Shown here one piece after another: positions 37,777-46,022 of a DNA stretch of 62,357 nt. The DNA is from an uncultured Bacteroidales bacterium (GTDB taxonomy: Bacteria; Bacteroidota; Bacteroidia; Bacteroidales; UBA932): NCBI GenBank assembly GCA_947367375.1, contig CANBDZ010000002.1:1-62357 (forward strand), read 5' to 3'. Each line of letters opens with the position of its first letter. The stretch's first letter is position 1. The notes beneath the pieces were generated by a model. The model searched no databases and was not told the origin of the DNA. It saw only the letters and a list, made by a program, of their open reading frames with translations. A program made the translations under genes and the position numbers.

Positions 37777-38967
37777 TCAGATCTGATCTCGAACCATATA
37801 TTCCCGTCGGACTTCCGGCGGGAATTTTTCTATTGCATAGCGGAGCATTGTGCGAGGCATTTCCTGGCAGTGAATGTCCAGGAAGTTCCTTAGAAGAGTT
37901 TCATCTCTTTTGCCCACTTCGCGCAGCATCCAGCCCACCGCCTTCTGCATAAGGTCATGGTCTGAAAAGAGCAGGATTTCAGCAAGCCTGACAGTGTCTT
38001 CAAACTGATTGTTTCTGATGAGCATCAGCGTGGAAACGACAGCAATACGCCTTTCCCACATCTGAGGCGACGCCGCCAAGTCATATATAATTTGTCTGTC
38101 GGCCTTATCCACCAGGTAGGTGCCTAAGATATATGGAGCAGAAAGATCCACCAGATCCCAGTTGTTTATGCCTCTGGTATGCTTTAGGTAAAAGCTGACA
38201 ACCGCCTCAGGATCAGCCTTATATTTCTCCCTGAGAATCAGCAGTGCGCAAAGTCTGCACTCATGCCATTCACTCTCCAGAAGCATCTCTACGACATCAA
38301 GCGGGCAGTTCTTATATGCCTTCGCCACCTTACGGACATTCGGCACAATGACTCCGATGAATCTGTCACCTTCGCCATACTCCCCTTTCCCGGTCTTGAA
38401 AAACCTCGGCAGCACAATCTTCTTCTCCTCGTCCTCGCAGGCTCTCAAATCCCTGATGATCTGAGAGTACACAGACACTGTCTTCATCAGCTGAGGAGAC
38501 AGATGACAATACCCTTCGGGATTCTTTATCAGATACTTCTGATGATATTCTTCTGCACTGTAGAAGCACTCCAAAGGTGTCCTTTCGACAGCCAATGGTG
38601 ACTCATATCCAGCCTGCGCGTCCTCATATACCTGATCTACGGGTGCTTTATCCGCCTCGTTTATCCAATATATGCCTGTTCTGTATCTAGTTCCGACATC
38701 CTCTCCCTGACGGTTGACAAGCAGCGGATCAATCGATCTGAAATAGAAACGACACAGGGTTTCAAGGGATATCATATCCCTGTCATACACGACCTTGACA
38801 CATTCCACATGGCCAGTCAGATCCGTATATACCTGCTTATAGGTGGGATCTGCCACCTTGCCGTTAGCATATCCCACCTCAGTGTCGACTACGCCCTCAA
38901 TCAGACTCATATAGTGCTGAGTCCCCCAGAAGCAACCACCTGCCAGATAAATGATGTCCATAAACAA
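37777..38967 (-). CDS. msrA: MsrA fused to AlkD-like DNA alkylation-repair protein
   Basis: N-terminal YLAGGCFWGTQHY (MsrA, ~160 aa); C-terminal RFFKTGKGEYGEGDRFIGVIVPNVRKVAK...NNWDLVDLSAPYILG (DNA alkylation repair family). Confidence 0.88.
   Translation of the reverse strand: MFMDIIYLAGGCFWGTQHYMSLIEGVVDTEVGYANGKVADPTYKQVYTDLTGHVECVKVVYDRDMISLETLCRFYFRSIDPLLVNRQGEDVGTRYRTGIYWINEADKAPVDQVYEDAQAGYESPLAVERTPLECFYSAEEYHQKYLIKNPEGYCHLSPQLMKTVSVYSQIIRDLRACEDEEKKIVLPRFFKTGKGEYGEGDRFIGVIVPNVRKVAKAYKNCPLDVVEMLLESEWHECRLCALLILREKYKADPEAVVSFYLKHTRGINNWDLVDLSAPYILGTYLVDKADRQIIYDLAASPQMWERRIAVVSTLMLIRNNQFEDTVRLAEILLFSDHDLMQKAVGWMLREVGKRDETLLRNFLDIHCQEMPRTMLRYAIEKFPPEVRREYMVRDQI
37800..37830 (+). terminator. 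intrinsic terminator candidate inside the 3' coding end of the convergent gene
   Basis: ATTCCCGTCGGACTTCCGGCGGGAATTTTT. Confidence 0.6.
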
Positions 38968-38981
38968 TGCCTATAATGAAA

Positions 38982-39311
38982 CTACCTGATATAATGCGGC
39001 ATTTCCTCAGGGATTACCATTGATATCTCGACCAGTCCTTCGACTTCGCCGTTCTCCTTCCAAGCAGTCTGGTATATCATCTTCTTCAGACCGTTTTTCT
39101 GAATGGTGTAGGCGTTGGTGCCTCCTGTCTCGAGGAGTTTTGCGATGATTGCTCTTGAATTCTCGTTATGGCAAGGGATGAGGCTCTTGCCGATGAGGTC
39201 ACCGTGTTTTGCAAAGGTCTCCTTTGCCTTGTCATTCATATAAAGGATTACTCCCTCCTTATCGCAGACTGTAACTGCGCAGTTCATTTCTTTTGCCCAC
39301 TCTGGAATCAT
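38982..39311 (-). CDS. small PAS-domain protein
   Basis: MNCAVTVCDKEGVILYMNDKAKETFAKHGDLIGKSL. Confidence 0.7.
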   Translation of the reverse strand: MIPEWAKEMNCAVTVCDKEGVILYMNDKAKETFAKHGDLIGKSLIPCHNENSRAIIAKLLETGGTNAYTIQKNGLKKMIYQTAWKENGEVEGLVEISMVIPEEMPHYIR

Positions 39312-39372
39312 AATGCAATATTTCTTTATTCTTCAAAGATAATGATTTTTGGATAAGTTGTTATATTTGTAT

Positions 39373-39399
39373 GAGATTCCCGATCAAGTCGGGAATGAC
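39373..39399 (+). repeat. dispersed hairpin repeat
   Basis: gagattcccgatcaagtcgggaatgac. Confidence 0.85.
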
Positions 39400-39429
39400 T
39401 ATCCGACCAGCCAGAGAATGACAAAGCCT

Positions 39430-39951
39430 ATGAAAAAATATATATTTACCCTTATTGCTGCAGCGTTCATGTGCGTGGCGTGTGGCACGAAAGAAGCGGC
39501 TGTTTACATGCTTCGCCCTCACGAGGAACTGCCGCAGGAGGTCGCAGGCGACCGTAGTTTCACCAAGATATTCCTCGCCGGCACTATCGATATGGGCAAC
39601 AGCCGCGATTGGCAGAAAGAGATATATGAACGATTCTCCGAAATGAACGGAAGATATATCCTTTTCAACCCCCGTCAGGAGCATTGGGACGCCACCCGAC
39701 CAGGCGAAATGGACTACCAGGTGCGATGGGAACTCGACCACCTCGAAGAGGCGGATATGATAATAATGTATATCCTCGGATCCAGCAAATCTCCTATATC
39801 CCTTCTCGAAATGGGTCTCCACGCCAAAGGCGCAAAGATGACGGTCATATGCGAACCTGACTTCTACCGCTACGATAACGTCCGCATCACATGCGACTAC
39901 TACAACGTGCCGCTCTACAACGGCCTGGACTCCTTTCTCAGTACACTTTAA
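39430..39951 (+). CDS. nucleoside 2-deoxyribosyltransferase-like protein with lipoprotein signal
   Basis: MKKYIFTLIAAAFMCVACGTKE lipobox; FLAGTIDMGNSRDWQKEI, EEADMIIMYI, SLLEMGLHA; ORF-track start extends into a repeat. Confidence 0.72.
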   Translation: MKKYIFTLIAAAFMCVACGTKEAAVYMLRPHEELPQEVAGDRSFTKIFLAGTIDMGNSRDWQKEIYERFSEMNGRYILFNPRQEHWDATRPGEMDYQVRWELDHLEEADMIIMYILGSSKSPISLLEMGLHAKGAKMTVICEPDFYRYDNVRITCDYYNVPLYNGLDSFLSTL

Positions 39952-39955
39952 GCAT

Positions 39956-40453
39956 ATGGAGATCAGACCTGCAGTACAATCAGACCTTGAAGCCCTTATG
40001 GGGATATTCGAAAATGCCAAGCAGATTATGCGCAAGAGCGGCAATCTGCTTCAGTGGACTGACGGCTATCCTGCTGAGGGCGTCGTGCTTAGGGACATCA
40101 ATGACGGACATTGTTATGTAGCCTGCGAGGAAGGTGAAATCATCGCTACAATGGCATTGATTCCAGGACCTGATCCTACATATACCTACATCGAAGGCTG
40201 CTGGCCTGACGAAGAGCCGTACTATGTCATTCACAGGCTGGCAACGGCAGCACCAGGAAGGAACATCGCTTCGCAGATATTTGACTGGGCATATAGATAT
40301 ATCGCCCTAAAGGGCTATAAATCAATAAGAATCGACACTCATCGCGACAACTGCATAATGAAACACATCCTCACCAAGTATGGTTTCACAGAATGTGGTG
40401 TCATCTACCTCGAATCTGGGGATCCACGCGATGCTTATCACCTTACTCTTTAA
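39956..40453 (+). CDS. GNAT-family N-acetyltransferase
   Basis: MEIRPAVQSDLEALMGIF, IIATMALI, IRIDTHRDNCIMKHILTKYGFTECGV. Confidence 0.85.
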   Translation: MEIRPAVQSDLEALMGIFENAKQIMRKSGNLLQWTDGYPAEGVVLRDINDGHCYVACEEGEIIATMALIPGPDPTYTYIEGCWPDEEPYYVIHRLATAAPGRNIASQIFDWAYRYIALKGYKSIRIDTHRDNCIMKHILTKYGFTECGVIYLESGDPRDAYHLTL

Positions 40454-40491
40454 TATTTTCAAAATCTGTTTGGAAATTCGGATATATCGTC

Positions 40492-40533
40492 TACCTTTGT
40501 ATCGGAATACGATATAACAATAAGCGATATAAC
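40492..40533 (+). promoter_or_regulatory. PadR operon promoter with overlapping dyad/direct repeats
   Basis: -7 box TACCTTTG 40492-40499; TATCGGAATACGATA 40500-40514; CGATATAAC at 40510 and 40525. Confidence 0.5.
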
Positions 40534-40535
40534 AT

Positions 40536-40856
40536 ATGAAGAACACAAACGCAGCTTTAACGGAAGCAATCTACTACATCCTTCTGGCTTTGCAGGAGCC
40601 GATGCATGGATATGGGATTATGCAGAAGACTTCAGCAATGAGTAAAGGCAGACTTGTCCTGTCAGCCGGCACCTTGTACGGCGCGATCTCCAATCTTCTG
40701 GAAAAAGGATGGATAACTCCATGCGGAGAGACATCAGAAACTGAGGGAAGGAGAAAGATGTACAAGATCACAGACAATGGCCAGGAAGTCCTTATGGCTG
40801 AATTTCAGCGACTTGAGGAGCTTGTAGAAAACGGTAGGTTAAATATTAAAAAGTAA
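40536..40856 (+). CDS. PadR-family transcriptional regulator
   Basis: ALTEAIYYILLALQEPMHGYGIMQ...LSAGTLYGAISNLLEKGWI. Confidence 0.93.
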   Translation: MKNTNAALTEAIYYILLALQEPMHGYGIMQKTSAMSKGRLVLSAGTLYGAISNLLEKGWITPCGETSETEGRRKMYKITDNGQEVLMAEFQRLEELVENGRLNIKK

Positions 40857-41431
40857 TGAATATGAAAACACGAAAGATAGCAGTAAACTGGTTTGTTGAT
40901 TTTGACAAAGAGGAGAAGTGGCTTAACGATATGGCTGTGAAAGGATGGGACTTCTATCGCACCAGTGGAGTCATTTACTATTTCAAGAAGTGTACACCCG
41001 GAGAATTCATCTACCAGATCGACTTCAAGGAGAAGAAGTCCAAGGATGAAGTTGCTGATTACATATCCTTTCGCAGCTCGTGTGAAGATCAGCTTGCACA
41101 TCAGTGGAAGAGCAAGATCTACTGGAAACGTAACGCAGCAGCCGGCCCATTTGAGGCAGAGAACAACATTGCAGCAAAATTACGCCTGACCAACAAGGCA
41201 TTCCAGTATCACCTGAACAGCTTCATCGGTCTCACACTCATCGCCGCATTTGCCTTCCTCGTCCTGATGCCTCTCGGAAGACATCTGTCAGGATGCTGCT
41301 TCGCAAAATGGCTGACCGACTTCAGCACAGGCCTGACCTACGGCATACTCGCAGCAATCCTCCTCATCCTCCTCCCAATCCTGAAGAAGCTCAACAAAAA
41401 GATCAACGACCTGATCTCAGAAATATTCTAA
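40856..41431 (+). CDS. DUF2812 membrane protein
   Basis: WFVDFDKEEKWLNDMAVKGWDFYRTSGVIYYFKKC; two TM segments; overlaps padR stop. Confidence 0.85.
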   Translation: MNMKTRKIAVNWFVDFDKEEKWLNDMAVKGWDFYRTSGVIYYFKKCTPGEFIYQIDFKEKKSKDEVADYISFRSSCEDQLAHQWKSKIYWKRNAAAGPFEAENNIAAKLRLTNKAFQYHLNSFIGLTLIAAFAFLVLMPLGRHLSGCCFAKWLTDFSTGLTYGILAAILLILLPILKKLNKKINDLISEIF

Positions 41432-41436
41432 CCACC

Positions 41437-41464
41437 AGGCACCCACCTCGGGTGCCTGTTTTGA
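41437..41464 (+). terminator. intrinsic terminator
   Basis: AGGCACCC-ACCTC-GGGTGCCT-GTTTTG. Confidence 0.85.
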
Positions 41465-41490
41465 TTCACCAACTTCCCCAATAGCTGTAT

Positions 41491-41893
41491 AGTTCTAGTG
41501 AAGATTTCGCACTCGAAGTTCACTAGAAGTCCATGTCTATGACAATAAGACCGAACATTGAGCAGTTCTAGTGAAGATTTCGCACTCAAAGTTCACTAGA
41601 ACTCATGTCTTGCGACAATATGCTGAATGCTGTATAGTTCTAGTGATGATTTGCCCTTCAAAGTTCACTAGAAGTCCATGTTCAGGACAATAAGACCGAA
41701 GATTGAGCAGTTCTAGTGAAGATTTCGCACTCGAAGTTCACTAGAACTCATGTCTTGCGACAATATTGCTGAATACTGTATAGTTCTAGTGAAGATTTGC
41801 TCTTCAAAGTTCACTAGAACTCGTGGTTTATGACTAGTATGCAGAAATGTAATAGTTCTAGTGAAGATCTGGCTATCAAAGTTCACTAGAACT
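41491..41893. repeat. six 40-bp hairpin units at 72-73 bp spacing
   Basis: Units start at 41491, 41564, 41636, 41709, 41782, 41854; consensus AGTTCTAGTGAA-16nt-TTCACTAGAACT; no ORF in this interval. Confidence 0.95.
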
Positions 41894-42102
41894 ATCTGAG
41901 ATATGTGTATTTGCTGCTACAGGCGCTTTGGATGTCAACATTTAGCACTACATGAATATTTTCTACTCAATGCTCGTTGGTTCATGCCTTTGCAAAGCCT
42001 TGGGCCACACCAAATGACCTTGCAGGGCACTCAGAGGCATATCACTGTGGCTTAAGGTTTGGAGAAGCAGCCGATCCCGTTAGTATTTCTGAATAATATG
42101 AC

Positions 42103-42110
42103 TATCTTTG
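42103..42110 (+). promoter_or_regulatory. -7 box TATCTTTG
   Basis: TAnnTTTG 15 bp upstream of ATG 42126. Confidence 0.5.
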
Positions 42111-42125
42111 GGCCGCTTTTAGGGT

Positions 42126-42857
42126 ATGGAATTCAGTGTTGAAATATTCCTTCTGGCTATCGGAGCCAGCTTTGTGCAGAGGACGATAGGTTTTGGGTTC
42201 GGTATTTTCATTATGACCGCGCTCCCCTTTCTTATGCCTTCGTATGCTGAGGCTGTGACGCTTTCAGGATTGCTTTCGCTGACTTCGGCTACAGTGGTGA
42301 TGATCAAGTACATAAAGTATGTGACTTGGAAGAGGCTTCTGCCGATGGTCGGTGCTTTTGTCATATTCTCAACTATAGCGATCAACCTCCTCGACAGGAT
42401 TGAGGGCCCGACTATGAGGATGATTCTTGGCATAATGCTCATCATCCTGAGTCTTTACTTCAGTTTCTTCAAGGACAGGCTTCAGAAGTTCATCAGACCG
42501 ACAACCGGATGGCAGCTTGGCACGGGCAGCGTCAGCGGAATCATGGGAGGTCTGTTCGGCATGCATGGCCCTCCAGTGGTGTTGTATCTAATTGTGGCTG
42601 AGCCGTCTAAGGATCACTATATGGGAATGATCCAGACCTATGCTGTAATCACAAACATCACAATGCTTGCAGTCAGGGCATTCAACGGCTATGTCACACC
42701 GGCAGTCGGCACGACATATCTATATGCCTTGGGAGGTCTGGCAATCGGAGTTCTGGCCGGCAACTGGGCATTCAGCCGCATACCGAGCAAGCTGTTCACC
42801 TACCTCGTTTATGCATATATAGGCATAAGCGGATTCATAATCTTGTTCACTGCATAG
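42126..42857 (+). CDS. TauE/SafE-family membrane permease
   Basis: Eight hydrophobic segments; GIMGGLFGMHGPPVVLYL. Confidence 0.85.
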   Translation: MEFSVEIFLLAIGASFVQRTIGFGFGIFIMTALPFLMPSYAEAVTLSGLLSLTSATVVMIKYIKYVTWKRLLPMVGAFVIFSTIAINLLDRIEGPTMRMILGIMLIILSLYFSFFKDRLQKFIRPTTGWQLGTGSVSGIMGGLFGMHGPPVVLYLIVAEPSKDHYMGMIQTYAVITNITMLAVRAFNGYVTPAVGTTYLYALGGLAIGVLAGNWAFSRIPSKLFTYLVYAYIGISGFIILFTA

Positions 42858-42881
42858 AATCCGGCTCTGTTAACAAAAATG

Positions 42882-43703
42882 TTACTTCTGACGGAAGGCG
42901 AAGAAATGATCCACCGGACCGTGCCCGTGGCCGATTTCGTATTCTGCACCAGAGATTACAGCCTGTTCGATATATCTCTTAGCTGATCTTGCAGCTACAG
43001 TCAGCTCTTCCCCTCTTGCAAGGGCAGCCGCAAATGCAGACGACAGAGTGCAGCCGGTGCCGTGAGTGTTTCTTGTCTGAACTCTTTTCGAAGGCAGCAA
43101 GGTCAGTGATTTGTCTTCCACGTTGTAGAAGTAGTCGGTGAGAGTTTCGTCTGTCAGATGGCCTGCCTTCAGGAAAACAGACACATTGTAACTGCTAGCC
43201 AATTCCTCTGCGACCACCTTGAAGTCACTCTCTCCTGAGATTTCTCTGGCAATAAGAATCTCTGCTTCAGGCACATTAGGAGTCAGCACCCTTGACAGCG
43301 GGATCAGTCTTTTCTTAATGACTTCCACAGCTGATTCCTCAATAAGTCTATGTCCTGATGTTGACACCATAACCGGATCAAGAACGACATTACGGATTCC
43401 GTATTGTTCAATCTTATCAGCCACAAGATTGACGACCTCTGCCGAGTGAAGCATACCTATCTTGATCGCCTCCGCTCCTATGTCCGAGAGAACTGCATCG
43501 ATCTGTCCCTCCAATATATCCAGAGGAATCGGATGCACAGCCTGCACTCCTACTGTATTCTGCACTGTGACTGCTGTAATAGCTGAGGCCGCAAAGCAGC
43601 CCATTGCACTGATGGCCTTTATATCGGCCTGAATTCCCGCACCGCCGCCGGAATCGCTGCCGGCGATAGTAAGCACTTTGTTATATTTCTTTTTCATAGT
43701 CAT
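42882..43703 (-). CDS. thiD: hydroxymethylpyrimidine/phosphomethylpyrimidine kinase
   Basis: LTIAGSDSGGGAGIQADIK; VLDPVMVSTSGHRL; TRNTHGTGCTLSSA. Confidence 0.95.
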   Translation of the reverse strand: MTMKKKYNKVLTIAGSDSGGGAGIQADIKAISAMGCFAASAITAVTVQNTVGVQAVHPIPLDILEGQIDAVLSDIGAEAIKIGMLHSAEVVNLVADKIEQYGIRNVVLDPVMVSTSGHRLIEESAVEVIKKRLIPLSRVLTPNVPEAEILIAREISGESDFKVVAEELASSYNVSVFLKAGHLTDETLTDYFYNVEDKSLTLLPSKRVQTRNTHGTGCTLSSAFAAALARGEELTVAARSAKRYIEQAVISGAEYEIGHGHGPVDHFFAFRQK

Positions 43704-43705
43704 CT

Positions 43706-43731
43706 GTCATCCCCGACCTGATCGGGGATCT
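43706..43731 (-). repeat. dispersed hairpin repeat between thiL and thiD
   Basis: gtcatccccgacctgatcggggatct. Confidence 0.85.
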
Positions 43732-44694
43732 CTAAAAGTGGTTAAATCCTTTAATATCCAAGTCCATGGCGTTGCCATCCCACATCCATATCAACGAATC
43801 CCCCGGCACGATCTCCCCTATCCTGTACACAGGAAAATCCAGAAGATTCTCAATCTCACGCGGAGCAGTGAACAGCAGCTCATAATCCTCTCCTCCTGAA
43901 GCAGCAAGCTTATGTGCGTCCTGTCCATATTTAAGACACACCGATCTTAATTCATCCGCCATCGGCAGGCTGTCAAGATCGACCGAAGCTCCTATACCAG
44001 AGGCTTTTAGTATATGTCTCAGATCTGATGCAATACCATCCGACACATCCATCATTGCACCTATCAGGCCGGTCTCAAGCAAAGCCTGTCCTTCGCTCAG
44101 ACGAGGCATTGGCTTCATGTGGGAACTGATCAAAGAAGAAACTTCCGGTGTGATTTCCCAGCCCTTCAATATGGCTTGCAGCCCTCCTGCAGAACTGCCG
44201 AGATTACCTGTAACATAAATCGAATGTCCAGCCACAGCACCGCTTCGTCTGGCAGATTTTCCATAAGGTGCACATCCCAAGACACCAACATTTATAGCTA
44301 CATCACGCAGGGATGAAGTTGTGTCACCACCAAGAAGCGGTACATTGAACATCCTGCTCAGTTCGGCATAGCCGGAAATGAATCTCTCGGCCCATTCTCC
44401 CTGGGCCTCCTCCGGGAGGGCAATCGAAAGAAAGGTCGCGACCGGAACGCCGCCCATTGCCGCTATATCGCTGAGATTCACGGCAAGTGACTTCCAGCCG
44501 ATGTCCTCCGGAGAAGCGGCGGTGCGAAGGAAATGCACGCCCTCCAAAAGCATATCAGTGGAATATATAAGTTCACCTTCAGCGCTTGGCAATATGGCGC
44601 AGTCGTCGCCTATTCCGAGTGCCCCTTCGGGCACATCGAAATGTTCTTTTATATATTCGATGAAACCGAATTCACCTGCTTTCCTTATATCCAT
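43732..44694 (-). CDS. thiL: thiamine-monophosphate kinase
   Basis: GIGDDCAIL; STDMLLEGVHF; LLGGDTTSS; MMDVSDGIASDL. Confidence 0.95.
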   Translation of the reverse strand: MDIRKAGEFGFIEYIKEHFDVPEGALGIGDDCAILPSAEGELIYSTDMLLEGVHFLRTAASPEDIGWKSLAVNLSDIAAMGGVPVATFLSIALPEEAQGEWAERFISGYAELSRMFNVPLLGGDTTSSLRDVAINVGVLGCAPYGKSARRSGAVAGHSIYVTGNLGSSAGGLQAILKGWEITPEVSSLISSHMKPMPRLSEGQALLETGLIGAMMDVSDGIASDLRHILKASGIGASVDLDSLPMADELRSVCLKYGQDAHKLAASGGEDYELLFTAPREIENLLDFPVYRIGEIVPGDSLIWMWDGNAMDLDIKGFNHF

Positions 44695-46022
44695 CCTTCC
44701 AGTGATTTTGTGTATTCGTAGGACTTCTTTTCGCCGTAATAGGCATAATCCCAGAACGCATATTCGTACAGAGCTGCCATCAGGTAGAGGCGGTTCATTT
44801 CATCTGCGGTCTCTTGGTCAACCTCCTTTGCCCAGGCGTCGATGATGTCTAGAACTCTGTTGACTCCTTCTGAGAACTCCTCGTTTCCATATTCTAGTAT
44901 CCACTCTTTGTATGGATTATTTTCCAGTTGTGACATCTGAAGAATATGCAGACCTACGCGGTTGTATATCCACATACAAGGGAGTATGACAGCTAGAGCG
45001 CAGTACTTGTTGCCGCTGTTTATTGCGTTCTGGATCAAATCGTTATATCCAACTGTAACGACCGATGCCTTCACATCCATATCCATTCCATATCTTTCGA
45101 TAAGGAGGTCATGCATGGCCTTTTCTCCCTCCATGCCGCTTTGCGCGAATGAAAGGAACAGTTCCTTGTCTGCTTCGTCATCCATCATATCCGCCAGGGC
45201 GAACATATTTCGGTAATAGTTTCCGAGATATATCTCGTCCTGGGCTATGTACCTTGAAAATATATCCACATCGAGGGTTCCGTCTGACAGATCAGATATG
45301 AATTCAAGGCCCAGAATCTTCTTGTATATACGGTCAGAGGCACGCCATATCTGCTGGCACCAGCTCGTGCTGTGGTTATCTTCCACGATCTTCTTCAGTT
45401 CAGACGCTGCTTCCCTGATGTTTTCGGCAGATGATATGGCGCTGACGACAGCGATGCCGTCGCAACCTGTAGATATAACGTCGGCTGCTGTTGATTTATT
45501 CATACCGCCTATGGCCACGGTCGGATGCATTGACAATCTTACGGCCTCTTTAAGGCCATCCAGACCGAACGGTTCTGCCGTGTCGGTCTTTGTGGGTGTG
45601 CCGTAGACCGGAGATATGCCGACATAATCCACATCAAGTTCATTAGCTTTGAGCAGGTCATCCATATTCTCTACTGAGAGTCCGATTATCTTTTCCGGAC
45701 CCAGGAGTTTGCGGGCGATTTCATATGGCATGTCAGACTGGCCGATGTGGAGTCCTTCTGCATCGACAGCAAGAGCTACATCTAGTCTGTCATTGATTAT
45801 CAACGGTATACCATAAGGTTTAAGGATGGTTTTGAGTCTGATTGCAAGCTCCACAAACTCTCCGGTTGAAGCATTTTTCTCTCGAAGCTGGACTATTGTG
45901 ACGCCTCCTGCAACTGCTTCTGAAACAACCTCCTCAAGACTGCGGCCGAGGGACAGTTCTCTGTCAGTCACAAGATAAAGTTTAAGATCAGGGTAAGGAT
46001 TAGAGTTCATCATTCGTGACAT
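44685..46022 (-). CDS. thiE-tenA: ThiE-TenA fusion (thiamine-phosphate synthase + thiaminase II)
   Basis: N-terminal IVQLREKNAS, IINDRLDVAL, GLHIGQSD, YVGISPVYGTPTKT; C-terminal QDEIYLGNYYRNMFALAD, LPCMWIYN, EYAFWDYAY. Confidence 0.93.
   Translation of the reverse strand: MSRMMNSNPYPDLKLYLVTDRELSLGRSLEEVVSEAVAGGVTIVQLREKNASTGEFVELAIRLKTILKPYGIPLIINDRLDVALAVDAEGLHIGQSDMPYEIARKLLGPEKIIGLSVENMDDLLKANELDVDYVGISPVYGTPTKTDTAEPFGLDGLKEAVRLSMHPTVAIGGMNKSTAADVISTGCDGIAVVSAISSAENIREAASELKKIVEDNHSTSWCQQIWRASDRIYKKILGLEFISDLSDGTLDVDIFSRYIAQDEIYLGNYYRNMFALADMMDDEADKELFLSFAQSGMEGEKAMHDLLIERYGMDMDVKASVVTVGYNDLIQNAINSGNKYCALAVILPCMWIYNRVGLHILQMSQLENNPYKEWILEYGNEEFSEGVNRVLDIIDAWAKEVDQETADEMNRLYLMAALYEYAFWDYAYYGEKKSYEYTKSLEGWI

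Noticed and set aside
39349-39429. N-terminal extension of the deoxyribosyltransferase-like ORF (LYLYEIPDQVGND...)
   Set aside because: Translation of a dispersed hairpin repeat; lipoprotein start at 39430 is far more likely.
41491-41893. CRISPR array (40-bp repeats with 32-33 bp spacers)
   Set aside because: Geometry matches, but spacers are homologous to each other (1~3, 2~4), repeat loops vary, and no cas genes are present.
41491-41893. Integron attC sites or transposon terminal repeats
   Set aside because: No integrase/transposase, no cassette ORFs between units, no attC-like core sites recognised, fixed short spacing.
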